This document shows positions 1 through 7,711 of a stretch of 20,409 nt of DNA, one piece after another. The DNA is taken from positions 1 through 20,409 of the forward strand of contig CABQAC010000007.1 of NCBI GenBank assembly GCA_902462035.1, read 5' to 3'. Position 1 is the first letter of the stretch. Each line of letters opens with the position of its first letter. Under the pieces are notes generated by a model. It did not search any database. It saw nothing but the letters and a program-made list of their open reading frames with translations, and was not told where the DNA came from. A program made the position numbers and the translations under genes. Source of the stretch: an uncultured Eubacteriales bacterium (GTDB taxonomy: Bacteria; Bacillota; Clostridia; Oscillospirales; Acutalibacteraceae).

Positions 1-468
1 GTATTTGCGCTTCTCGGTGTGGTTCTGGGCGCGCTGCTGCCCGGCTTTGGCTCGGCTAAGGGCGTCGGCATGGGCGGCGAGGCCGCCGCGGGCGTGGTGA
101 CCGAAGACCCCAGCAAGTTCGGCAAGGTGCTGATTCTTCAGCTGCTGCCCGGTACCCAAGGTATTTATGGGCTGCTGATCGCCTTTATTATGCTTTCGAA
201 TATCGGCCTGCTGGGCGGCGGTTACACTGGCATGTCGCTGGAAAAGGGCCTGTTGTACTTGGTTTCGGCGCTGCCGATTGCGCTGGTGGGCTATTGGTCC
301 GCAATCCTTCAGGCGCGCTGCTCGGTGGCCAGCATCCATTTGGTCGCCAAGCGGCCCAGCGAGTCGGGCAAAGCGATTTTGTTCCCCGCCATGGTGGAAA
401 CCTACGCGGTGTTTGCCCTGCTGATCTCCATTTTGGCCGTAATGGGCGTTCAAGGCCTGAACATCTGA
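1..468 (+). CDS. ntpK: V-type ATPase subunit K (proteolipid c-ring), 5' partial
   Basis: This is the membrane rotor proteolipid of a V/A-type ATPase; its ring carries Na+ or H+ through the Vo sector. The frame is open from base 1, so the start lies outside the window. The 155 visible residues align with E. hirae NtpK with about 12 N-terminal residues missing. There are four hydrophobic helices in two hairpins. The first hairpin contains the conserved PGTQGIYG block (residues 50-57). The second contains the essential ion-binding Glu in a VETYA context (Glu133). Thr52, Gln53, Gln104 and Glu133 correspond, by my own alignment from memory, to the Na+ ligands Thr64, Gln65, Gln110 and Glu139 of E. 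hirae. It is followed after 38 nt by subunit E, in the usual I-K-E-C-F-A-B-D order. Family is certain; sodium specificity is inferred. Confidence 0.95.
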   Translation, partial: VFALLGVVLGALLPGFGSAKGVGMGGEAAAGVVTEDPSKFGKVLILQLLPGTQGIYGLLIAFIMLSNIGLLGGGYTGMSLEKGLLYLVSALPIALVGYWSAILQARCSVASIHLVAKRPSESGKAILFPAMVETYAVFALLISILAVMGVQGLNI

Positions 469-506
469 CCGGCGCCTTCAAAACTGGAAAGATGGGAGAG
501 TAGGCC

Positions 507-1103
507 ATGAGCAGTCTGGACAAGATGGTGGAGCAGATTCTATCGGACGCTGCGGCAAAAGCCCGCAGCCTGGAGGAGGAGGGCGCCGCAGAGGCGGCCC
601 GCCTGACTGAACAGGCTGCGCAGGAGCGTGCGCAGCACGCCGAAGAACAATTGGAACAGGCGCGGGCGGAGGCCGGGACCATCCGGGAATTGTCCCATTC
701 CGCCGCCGTTCTGGAGCGCAAGCGTATGGTGCTTGCCGCCAAACAGCAGATGATTTCCGGCGTTATCGAGGAAGCGCGCGCCCGGCTGCAGCAGCTTCCC
801 GCGCCGCAGTATTTCGAAATGATCGGCCGCCTGGCCGCCCGTTCGGCGCGGCCTCTGGCGGGGCAAATTTGCCTGAACCAGCGGGATTTGGACCGCTTGC
901 CCAAAGGTTGGGAAGCGGCGCTGAACCAAGCGCTTCCCGCCGGATGCGGCGCGCTTTCCCTGTCGAAGATTCCCCGGGATATCGACGGCGGATTTGTATT
1001 GGTATATGGCGGGGTAGAGGAGAATTGTTCCCTTTCCGCTCTGTTCGAGTCCGCGCGGGAGGATTTGCAGGACGTGGTGCAGCAAATCCTGTTCGCGCCG
1101 TAA
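507..1103 (+). CDS. ntpE: V-type ATPase subunit E (peripheral stalk)
   Basis: Subunit E (198 aa) pairs with subunit G to form the peripheral stalk that holds the A3B3 head against rotation. Residues 1-100 are rich in Ala, Glu, Gln and Arg in a heptad-like pattern, as expected for the long coiled coil. The C-terminal half is a mixed globular domain, with a DGGFVLVYGGVEEN segment typical of the family (about residues 159-172). The length matches the usual 190-200 aa. The ATG follows a GGGAGAG ribosome site by 8 nt. It sits between K and C in the ATPase operon. Sequence in this family is poorly conserved, so position in the operon is part of the evidence. Confidence 0.92.
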   Translation: MSSLDKMVEQILSDAAAKARSLEEEGAAEAARLTEQAAQERAQHAEEQLEQARAEAGTIRELSHSAAVLERKRMVLAAKQQMISGVIEEARARLQQLPAPQYFEMIGRLAARSARPLAGQICLNQRDLDRLPKGWEAALNQALPAGCGALSLSKIPRDIDGGFVLVYGGVEENCSLSALFESAREDLQDVVQQILFAP

Positions 1104-1277
1104 GCGAAACGTTTTTCATCCGGCCGCTTTTGGCCGCGTGACCGCCTGCCGCATCCGCTTTGGCGCGGGGGGCGGTTGGCCCTGCGAACGGGGAACAGAC
1201 GGCGGACGGCATCCGCTGCTTTACCATGGCTTTGAGGCCCCTGTTCCAGAAATACCTTAGAAAGGCGTGGTGCCCCC

Positions 1278-2234
1278 ATGCGGGAAACCGACTATGCGTA
1301 CGCGGTGTCCCGGATCCGCGCGCAGGAGCTTAAGCTGCTGACGCGCCAGGATCTGGAGCAGCTGCTCGCCTGCCAGACCGCCGAAGAATGCACCCGCCTC
1401 CTGGCCGACAAGGGCTGGGATGGGGACCGGGAGGACATGCTGGCGGCGGAGCTTGAAAAAGCGTGGGCGCTCATCCGGGAACTTGCCCCGGATCCTGCGG
1501 CGTTCGACGTGTTTTTAATCAAGAACGATTACCAGAATTTAAAAGCGGCCATCAAGGCGGTTGTTACCGATACTGGCGCCGAACGGCTGATGGTTTCCGC
1601 CGGGCGGGTGGAGACTGGCCTTATGCTGCATGCGGCGCAGACCGGGGAATTTGAACGGTTGCCGGAAGCCATGCGCGAACCCGCTGCTACGGCGCGGGAA
1701 CTCCTGCTCCACACCGGGGACGGACAGCTTGCCGACGTGGTGCTGGACCGGGCTGCGCTGGAGGAGATTTTGCGCGCCGGGCGGCAGAGCGGCAACGAGT
1801 TTTTTGCCGCGTATGCCGAGCTGACCGTGGCTACCACGGATATCAAAATCGCGGTGCGGGCCCAGCGCGCGGGCAAACCGGCCGATTTTTACGAAAGGGC
1901 CCTTGCTCCCTGCGCGTCTGTCGACGTCAAGGCGCTGGCCGCCGCCGCCCTGGAAGGGCGGGAAGCGCTGTGGGAATTGATTGGCCGCACCCCTTATGCC
2001 GGCTGCGTGGAAGCGTTGACCCAGTCGCTGGCGGCTTTTGAAAAATGGTGCGACGACCAGGTTATGGAGCGAATTTTGTCCGCTAAAACCAAGCCCTTTG
2101 GCCCCGAGCCGCTGGCGGGCTACCTGCTGGCGCGGGAGACGGAAATCCGCGCGGTGCGGATTTTGCTTTCGGCCAAGCACAACGGCCTGCCGGCCGAAAC
2201 GGTGCGGGAAAGGTTGCGCGAGATGTATGTATAA
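1278..2234 (+). CDS. ntpC: V-type ATPase subunit C (AC39/d-like)
   Basis: Subunit C (318 aa) is the funnel-shaped adaptor that couples the central stalk to the membrane c-ring. The protein is mostly helical and soluble. Its start (RETDYAYAVSRIRAQELKLL) and the later KNDYQNLKAAIKA and LAGYLLARETEIRAVRILLSAK segments are typical of the vATP-synt_AC39 family. Length is close to E. hirae NtpC. A 174-nt spacer separates it from subunit E, the longest gap in the operon. The ribosome site is weak (AAAGG about 13 nt before ATG). Its last codons overlap the start of subunit F by 8 nt, so translation of the two is probably coupled. Confidence 0.93.
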   Translation: MRETDYAYAVSRIRAQELKLLTRQDLEQLLACQTAEECTRLLADKGWDGDREDMLAAELEKAWALIRELAPDPAAFDVFLIKNDYQNLKAAIKAVVTDTGAERLMVSAGRVETGLMLHAAQTGEFERLPEAMREPAATARELLLHTGDGQLADVVLDRAALEEILRAGRQSGNEFFAAYAELTVATTDIKIAVRAQRAGKPADFYERALAPCASVDVKALAAAALEGREALWELIGRTPYAGCVEALTQSLAAFEKWCDDQVMERILSAKTKPFGPEPLAGYLLARETEIRAVRILLSAKHNGLPAETVRERLREMYV

Positions 2235-2547
2235 AATCGGTGTGATCGGCGACCGCGACAGCATCTACGGCTTCGCGGCGCTGGGGTTGGATATTTTCCC
2301 CCAGGAGGATCCGCAGGAGGCGTCGTCCCTGCTCCGCAGGCTGGCGGACGGGGGCGGCTACGCGGTGCTTTATGTAACGGAAAAGCTGTTTTCCCAAATG
2401 GAGCGGGAAGTTGACCGGTACCGGGACCAGCGGATCCCGGCAATCATCCCCATACCGGGCGTGTCGGGAAATACCGGCATTGGGGCGGCGAACGTCCGCC
2501 TGGCGGTGGAAAAGGCCGTGGGGTCGGACATTCTGTCCGGGGGTTAA
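2227..2547 (+). CDS. ntpF: V-type ATPase subunit F (central-stalk subunit)
   Basis: A small (106 aa) central-stalk subunit that binds the D shaft and the A3B3 head; E. hirae nomenclature calls it NtpG. The N-terminus YKIGVIGDRDSIYGFAALGL is the family hallmark, a Rossmann-like beta strand followed by the conserved GD(R/K)DS loop. The TEKLF segment and the IPxPG segment near residue 75 are also typical. The frame is open further upstream, but the ATG at 2227 gives the family's N-terminus exactly and overlaps the stop of subunit C by 8 nt. Ribosome access is probably by translational coupling with C. The next gene, A, begins after a 109-nt spacer. Confidence 0.93.
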   Translation: MYKIGVIGDRDSIYGFAALGLDIFPQEDPQEASSLLRRLADGGGYAVLYVTEKLFSQMEREVDRYRDQRIPAIIPIPGVSGNTGIGAANVRLAVEKAVGSDILSGG

Positions 2548-2656
2548 TCACCTGCGGCGCCCGGGCCCCGGGGTCCGGATTCAGAACGAGTGAAAGGGCA
2601 TGACGCGGCTGGCATAGGCGCCGCGCCCGCCTTTTACGAAAGGAATGGTTACAGTT

Positions 2657-4426
2657 ATGAGCAACGGCACCATCACCAAGGTCGCGGGCCCGTTGGTCAT
2701 CGCCGAGGGCATGCGCGACGCCAACATGTTTGACGTGGTACGCGTCAGCGAACAGCGGCTTATCGGCGAGATTATCGAGATGCACGGGGACCGCGCTTCC
2801 ATTCAGGTATACGAGGAGACCTCCGGGCTTGGGCCGGGGGAACCGGTGGAATCCACCGGCGCGCCGCTGAGCGTGGAATTGGGGCCGGGGCTGATCAGCA
2901 GCATTTTCGACGGCATCCAGCGCCCGCTGGACGATATTATGCGCATCAGCGGCACCAACCTGCAGCGCGGGGTGGAGGTCCCGTCTTTAAAGCGGGATGT
3001 CAAGTGGCGGTTCGAACCCGCGGTAAAACCCGGGGATTCGGTGGTGGCGGGCGATGTGCTCGGCACCGTGCAGGAAACCGAGATCGTCCTGCATAAGATT
3101 ATGGTCCCCAGCGGCGTAATGGGCACAGTCGCGTCCATTCAGGCGGGGGATTATACCGTCGAGGACACCGTGGCGGTCATCCGCACCCCCAACGGGGTCG
3201 ACCGGGAAGTCGGCCTGATGCAGAAATGGCCGGTCCGGCTGGGCAGGCCCTACGTTCAAAAGCTGTCGCCCACCATGCCGCTGGTCACCGGCCAGCGGGT
3301 GATCGATACCATGTTTCCCATTGCCCGGGGCGGCGTGGCCGCCGTGCCGGGGCCCTTTGGCAGCGGCAAAACCGTGGTGCAGCATCAGCTGGCAAAATGG
3401 GCCGCCGCGGACATTGTGGTTTATATTGGGTGCGGAGAACGCGGTAACGAGATGACCGACGTGCTCAACGAGTTCCCCGAACTGATCGACCCGAAAACGG
3501 GCTATTCGCTCATGAAGCGCACCGTGCTGATCGCCAACACTTCCGACATGCCGGTGGCGGCCCGGGAAGCCTCGATTTATACCGGTATTACCATTGCCGA
3601 ATACTTCCGCGATATGGGCTACACCGTGGCCTTGATGGCGGATTCCACCTCCCGCTGGGCGGAGGCGCTGCGCGAAATGTCCGGTCGTTTGGAGGAAATG
3701 CCCGGCGAGGAAGGTTACCCCGCATATTTGGGCAGCCGGTTGGCTCAGTTTTACGAGCGGGCCGGCCGGGTAACCGTGCTGGGCAGCGACCACCGCGAAG
3801 GCGCGCTGTCGGTCATCGGGGCCGTATCCCCTCCCGGCGGCGATATTTCCGAGCCGGTATCCCAGGCCACGCTGCGCATCGTCAAGGTGTTCTGGGGGCT
3901 GGATGCGTCCCTGGCGTACAAACGCCACTTCCCGGCGATCAATTGGCTGACCAGCTATTCCCTTTATACCGACACCCTTTCTGCCTGGTTTAATCAAAAT
4001 GTAGACCAAGACTGGATGGCTCTGCGCGGCCGTTTAATGGGGCTGCTTCAGGACGAGTCTGAACTGGACGAAATCGTGCGCCTGGTGGGTATGGACGCGT
4101 TGTCCGCTCCTGACCGGCTTAAGCTGGAGGCCGCCCGTTCCATCCGCGAGGACTTTTTGCATCAGGACGCCTTCCACGAGCAGGACAGCTACACACCCCT
4201 GCAAAAACAGGCCATGATGATGAAGCTGATGCTTGTTTATTACGACCGCTCTGCAAAGGCGTTGGACAGCGGCATTGCGGTGGACACTCTGGTGGCGCTG
4301 CCGGTCCGCGAGCGCATTGGCAGGTTTAAGTATACCGCGCCGGACCGGTTGCAGCAGGAATACGATTCCATCTTGGCCCAGCTGGACCAGGAGATTGGCG
4401 AAGCGGGCGCGAAGGAGGAATATTAA
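2657..4426 (+). CDS. ntpA: V-type ATPase catalytic subunit A
   Basis: The catalytic nucleotide-binding subunit (589 aa from this start; E. hirae NtpA is similar in length). It shows the N-terminal beta-barrel, the A-specific bulge domain (about 110-200), Walker A GPFGSGKT at 232-239, the catalytic-glutamate motif GERGNE at 260-265, and the block MADSTSRWAEALREMSGRL. All key residues are intact. I chose ATG 2657 over the in-frame ATG at 2645 because AGGA (2641-2644) abuts 2645 with no spacing but lies 12 nt before 2657; MSNGTITK is also the usual family start. Its stop overlaps the start of subunit B by one base (TAATG), indicating translational coupling. Confidence 0.97.
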   Translation: MSNGTITKVAGPLVIAEGMRDANMFDVVRVSEQRLIGEIIEMHGDRASIQVYEETSGLGPGEPVESTGAPLSVELGPGLISSIFDGIQRPLDDIMRISGTNLQRGVEVPSLKRDVKWRFEPAVKPGDSVVAGDVLGTVQETEIVLHKIMVPSGVMGTVASIQAGDYTVEDTVAVIRTPNGVDREVGLMQKWPVRLGRPYVQKLSPTMPLVTGQRVIDTMFPIARGGVAAVPGPFGSGKTVVQHQLAKWAAADIVVYIGCGERGNEMTDVLNEFPELIDPKTGYSLMKRTVLIANTSDMPVAAREASIYTGITIAEYFRDMGYTVALMADSTSRWAEALREMSGRLEEMPGEEGYPAYLGSRLAQFYERAGRVTVLGSDHREGALSVIGAVSPPGGDISEPVSQATLRIVKVFWGLDASLAYKRHFPAINWLTSYSLYTDTLSAWFNQNVDQDWMALRGRLMGLLQDESELDEIVRLVGMDALSAPDRLKLEAARSIREDFLHQDAFHEQDSYTPLQKQAMMMKLMLVYYDRSAKALDSGIAVDTLVALPVRERIGRFKYTAPDRLQQEYDSILAQLDQEIGEAGAKEEY

Positions 4427-5796
4427 TGCCGAAGGAATACCGCACCATACAGGAAATTTCCGGCCCGCTGATGTTGGTCCGGGGGGTCGAGAACGTCACC
4501 TACAACGAATTGGGGGAAATCGAGCTTTTTAACGGCGAAAAAAGGCGCTGCAAGGTGCTGGAGATCAACGGCAGCGACGCGCTGGTCCAGCTGTTCGAAA
4601 GCTCTACCGGCATCAACCTATCCAACAGCAAGGTCCGTTTTTTGGGCCGCAGCATGGAACTGGGCGTGTCCGAGGATATGCTCAGCCGGGTGTTCGACGG
4701 CATGGGCCGTCCTATCGACGGCGGGCCCGAGATTTTGCCCGAAAAGCGGCTGGATGTCAACGGCACCCCCATGAACCCGGCGGCACGCAACTATCCCCAG
4801 GAGTTCATCCAAACCGGCGTTTCCGCCATCGACGGGCTGAACACCCTGGTGCGCGGCCAGAAATTGCCCATCTTTTCGGCCAGCGGTTTGCCCCACGCCA
4901 ACCTGGCGGCCCAAATTGCCCGGCAGGCCAAGGTGCGCGGCACCAACGAACCGTTTGCCGTGGTGTTTGCCGCTATGGGCATTACCTTTGAGGAATCGAA
5001 CTATTTTATCGAGAGCTTCCGCGAGACCGGCGCCATCGACCGGACGGTGCTGTTCGTCAATCTGGCCAACGACCCGGCCATCGAGCGAATCGCCACCCCC
5101 CGTATGGCGCTGACCGCCGCCGAATATCTGGCATTTGAAAAGGGCATGCACGTGCTGGTTATCCTGACCGATATCACCAACTATGCCGACGCGCTGCGCG
5201 AGGTTTCCGCCGCGCGTAAGGAGGTTCCCGGCCGAAGGGGTTACCCGGGCTACATGTATACCGACCTGGCTTCGCTTTACGAGCGCGCCGGACGCTTAAA
5301 GGGAAAACCGGGCAGCATTACGCTTATTCCGATTTTAACCATGCCCGAGGACGATAAAACCCACCCGATTCCCGACCTGACCGGTTATATTACCGAGGGA
5401 CAGATCATTCTAAGCCGGGAGCTGTACCGGAAAGGGATTACCCCGCCCATCGACGTGCTGCCGTCCCTTTCCCGGTTAAAAGACAAGGGAATTGGCGAAG
5501 GAAAAACCCGGGCCGATCACGCCAATACCATGAACCAGCTGTTTGCGGCTTATGCCCGGGGCAAGGACGCCAAAGAGCTGATGGTCATTTTGGGCGAGGC
5601 GGCGCTGACCGATATCGATAGGCTGTACGCCAAGTTTTCCGACGCTTTCGAACAGCAGTATGTGTCCCAGGGATACCAGGCCAACCGGGACATCGAGGAA
5701 ACGCTCGACCTGGGCTGGAAGCTGCTTTCGATCCTGCCCCGCAGCGAACTGAAACGGATTAAGGACGAATTCCTGGACGAATACTACGGCAAATAA
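4426..5796 (+). CDS. ntpB: V-type ATPase regulatory subunit B
   Basis: The non-catalytic nucleotide-site subunit (456 aa) that alternates with A in the A3B3 hexamer and contributes the arginine finger. The equivalent of the P-loop is degenerate (SASGLPHAN, residues 151-159) and lacks the GxxGxGKT lysine, as is normal for B subunits. Other hallmarks are FDGMGRPIDGGP, IDGLNTLVRGQKLPIFS and the C-terminal segment YEQRYVSQG-like (here FEQQYVSQG). A textbook AAGGAGGAA ribosome site lies inside the end of subunit A, and start and stop overlap by one base. Subunit D follows after 59 nt. Confidence 0.97.
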   Translation: MPKEYRTIQEISGPLMLVRGVENVTYNELGEIELFNGEKRRCKVLEINGSDALVQLFESSTGINLSNSKVRFLGRSMELGVSEDMLSRVFDGMGRPIDGGPEILPEKRLDVNGTPMNPAARNYPQEFIQTGVSAIDGLNTLVRGQKLPIFSASGLPHANLAAQIARQAKVRGTNEPFAVVFAAMGITFEESNYFIESFRETGAIDRTVLFVNLANDPAIERIATPRMALTAAEYLAFEKGMHVLVILTDITNYADALREVSAARKEVPGRRGYPGYMYTDLASLYERAGRLKGKPGSITLIPILTMPEDDKTHPIPDLTGYITEGQIILSRELYRKGITPPIDVLPSLSRLKDKGIGEGKTRADHANTMNQLFAAYARGKDAKELMVILGEAALTDIDRLYAKFSDAFEQQYVSQGYQANRDIEETLDLGWKLLSILPRSELKRIKDEFLDEYYGK

Positions 5797-5855
5797 AACA
5801 GCGCCGGATAGGCCGTGATGGAAAACGGCGCGCGGCAGGAAGGGAGGCGGTCGGA

Positions 5856-6497
5856 TTGGCGGCCACAAACGTAAACCCTACCCGGATGGAGCTGACCCGG
5901 CTTAAGCGCAAGCTGGTAACCGCCCAGCGGGGCCATAAGCTGCTCAAGGACAAACGGGACGAACTGATGCGCCAGTTTTTGGATTTGGTGCGGGAAAACA
6001 AAGCGCTTCGCGCCCGGGTGGAGGAAGGGCTGTTAAAAGCGAACAAGAGCTTCGCTTTGGCCAGGGCGGTCATGCAGGACGAGGTGCTGAATACCGCGCT
6101 GCTTGCCCCCAAGCAGGAAGTCACCCTGGAGGTCGGCGCCAAAAACGTGATGAGCGTGGAGATCCCGGTGTTCACCTACCGCACCAAAACCCCGGATCCC
6201 AACGATGTGTATTCCTACGGCTTTGCCTTCACCTCCGCCGACCTGGACGGCGCGGTGGGGGAGTTGGCGTCGCTGCTGCCCCAGCTGATGCGGCTGGCCC
6301 AGATGCTGGCGGCGGAGATTGAAAAGACGCGCCGCAGGGTCAACGCATTGGAACACGTGATGATTCCGGATATGCAGGAAAAGATTCGGTTTATCACCAT
6401 GAAGCTGGATGAAAACGAGCGCAGCACCCAGATTCGGCTGATGAAGGTCAAAGACATGATGCTCCAGCAGGCGCATCATTACGGCGAAACACAATAG
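5856..6497 (+). CDS. ntpD: V-type ATPase subunit D (central shaft)
   Basis: Subunit D (213 aa) is the rotating shaft inside the A3B3 hexamer, a long antiparallel coiled coil. The N-terminal helix carries the family block NPTRMELTRLKRKL and RGHKLLKDKRDELMR; the C-terminal helix carries RRRVNALEHVMIP. The start is TTG: GGGAGG (5842-5847) lies 8 nt before TTG 5856, and the first ATG downstream (5886) would remove the conserved NVNPTR. It is the last ATPase subunit of the operon, followed after 20 nt by an aldo/keto reductase gene. Confidence 0.95.
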   Translation: MAATNVNPTRMELTRLKRKLVTAQRGHKLLKDKRDELMRQFLDLVRENKALRARVEEGLLKANKSFALARAVMQDEVLNTALLAPKQEVTLEVGAKNVMSVEIPVFTYRTKTPDPNDVYSYGFAFTSADLDGAVGELASLLPQLMRLAQMLAAEIEKTRRRVNALEHVMIPDMQEKIRFITMKLDENERSTQIRLMKVKDMMLQQAHHYGETQ

Positions 6498-6517
6498 CGC
6501 GCAAAGGAGACCCCATC

Positions 6518-7489
6518 ATGAAAAGACTGACAGTCCGGGCGGCCGGCGGCGATTTGGCGCTTAGCAAGATTATATTAGGCGCTTGCAATTTCGGTACTTG
6601 GGTAAACCAGGAAACTTCCCTGCGGCTGTTGGACGAATATGTCCGGCTGGGGGGCGACACCATCGATACCGCCAGCGTGTACGGCGACTGGGATGACAAG
6701 GGCACCCCTGTCAGCGAGCAGCTTTTGGGGGAATGGATGCAGGAAAATGGCAACCGGGAAAGGCTGACGGTTATCACCAAGGGCGGGCATTACCGTTTAA
6801 AGCAGCCGAATATTTCCCGGGCGACGCCCGAATGTGTCAAGGCGGATATTGAAAAAAGCCTGCACGCACTGCGCACCGATTATATCGATGTTTACTTCCT
6901 CCACCGGGACAATTTGGCGGTGCCGGTGGAAGCGTTTATCGACGTGCTGGACGAAGCGGTCAAGGCGGGCAAAATTCGGGCAACCGGCGCGTCCAATTGG
7001 ACGGTGGAGCGTATCCGCCAAGCCAACGAATACGCCGTGCGGGCGGGCAAGACGCCTTTTACCGTGTCCGAAATTCAGTGGAGCCTTGCCCATGCCAGCC
7101 AGGTGCGGGACGCTGTGGACGATTTGCACCCCATGACAGAGGAGGATTACCAGCGGTACCTTGCCATGGAGCTGCCGGTGCTGGCCTGGTCCTCCCAAGC
7201 TGGCGGCGTGATCACCAAGATTTTAGAACACGGGACGGAGACCCTAAAAGAAGGGCTTAAAAAGCAGTACCTGAACGACACGACGCTTCGCAGCGTCGCG
7301 CTGGTCAAAGAATTATGCGTTCAACAGGGCATTACCCCGACTCAGGCGGCGCTGGGGTATATCATTTGCAACCGGCTGCCGGGCGCGGCTATTATTGGGC
7401 CAAACAACCTAGAACAGCTGGCCGATTCGATGAAGGCTATGGATTTAACGTTGCCGCCCGAAGCGGTAGAACATTTAAAATGGCGGTAG
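6518..7489 (+). CDS. Aldo/keto reductase
   Basis: A 323-aa NAD(P)H-dependent oxidoreductase of the aldo/keto reductase superfamily ((beta/alpha)8 barrel, cytosolic). The catalytic tetrad is complete: Asp50 and Tyr55 (DTASVYG), Lys88 (VITKGGH) and His129 (YFLHRDN). The later GASNWTVERI and SEIQWSL motifs and a cofactor-binding end (GYIICNRLPGAAIIGPNN) are typical of the family. ATG follows an AAAGGAG ribosome site. It starts 20 nt after ntpD with no visible promoter or terminator between, and a strong terminator follows it, so it probably ends the ATPase transcript. The substrate cannot be read from sequence; the adjacent ATPase gives no obvious metabolic link. Confidence 0.93.
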   Translation: MKRLTVRAAGGDLALSKIILGACNFGTWVNQETSLRLLDEYVRLGGDTIDTASVYGDWDDKGTPVSEQLLGEWMQENGNRERLTVITKGGHYRLKQPNISRATPECVKADIEKSLHALRTDYIDVYFLHRDNLAVPVEAFIDVLDEAVKAGKIRATGASNWTVERIRQANEYAVRAGKTPFTVSEIQWSLAHASQVRDAVDDLHPMTEEDYQRYLAMELPVLAWSSQAGGVITKILEHGTETLKEGLKKQYLNDTTLRSVALVKELCVQQGITPTQAALGYIICNRLPGAAIIGPNNLEQLADSMKAMDLTLPPEAVEHLKWR

Positions 7490-7530
7490 CTGGGCTTTTG
7501 GCGATAGATAAAAAACCGCCCTTTCAAATT

Positions 7531-7575
7531 AAACCAAAAAGGAACCGGCCCAATGGGCCGGTTCCTTTTTGGTTT
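7531..7575. terminator. Strong bidirectional intrinsic terminator
   Basis: A perfect 21-bp inverted repeat with a 3-nt loop (AAT). The GC core GGAACCGGCCC pairs with GGGCCGGTTCC, and both strands end in a run of five T. It sits between the aldo/keto reductase gene (+) and the converging URO-D-family gene (-), so it can end both transcripts. Confidence 0.92.
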
Positions 7576-7711
7576 GGTTGTCTGTACAGGTAAAATGATT
7601 TTTATAAATTGTATGTACAAGAAAAACCGAATGGACAACCGGACAAGCGCCGCGGGACCGATTGCCGCCAATCCGTTCCGCCGCGCATACCGCGCGCGTT
7701 TTAAACGTGTT

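Noticed and set aside
2987..4009. 340-codon - strand frame within ntpA
   Set aside because: Shadow of the highly conserved ATPase A subunit; His/Gly-rich composition typical of antisense frames in GC-rich genes.
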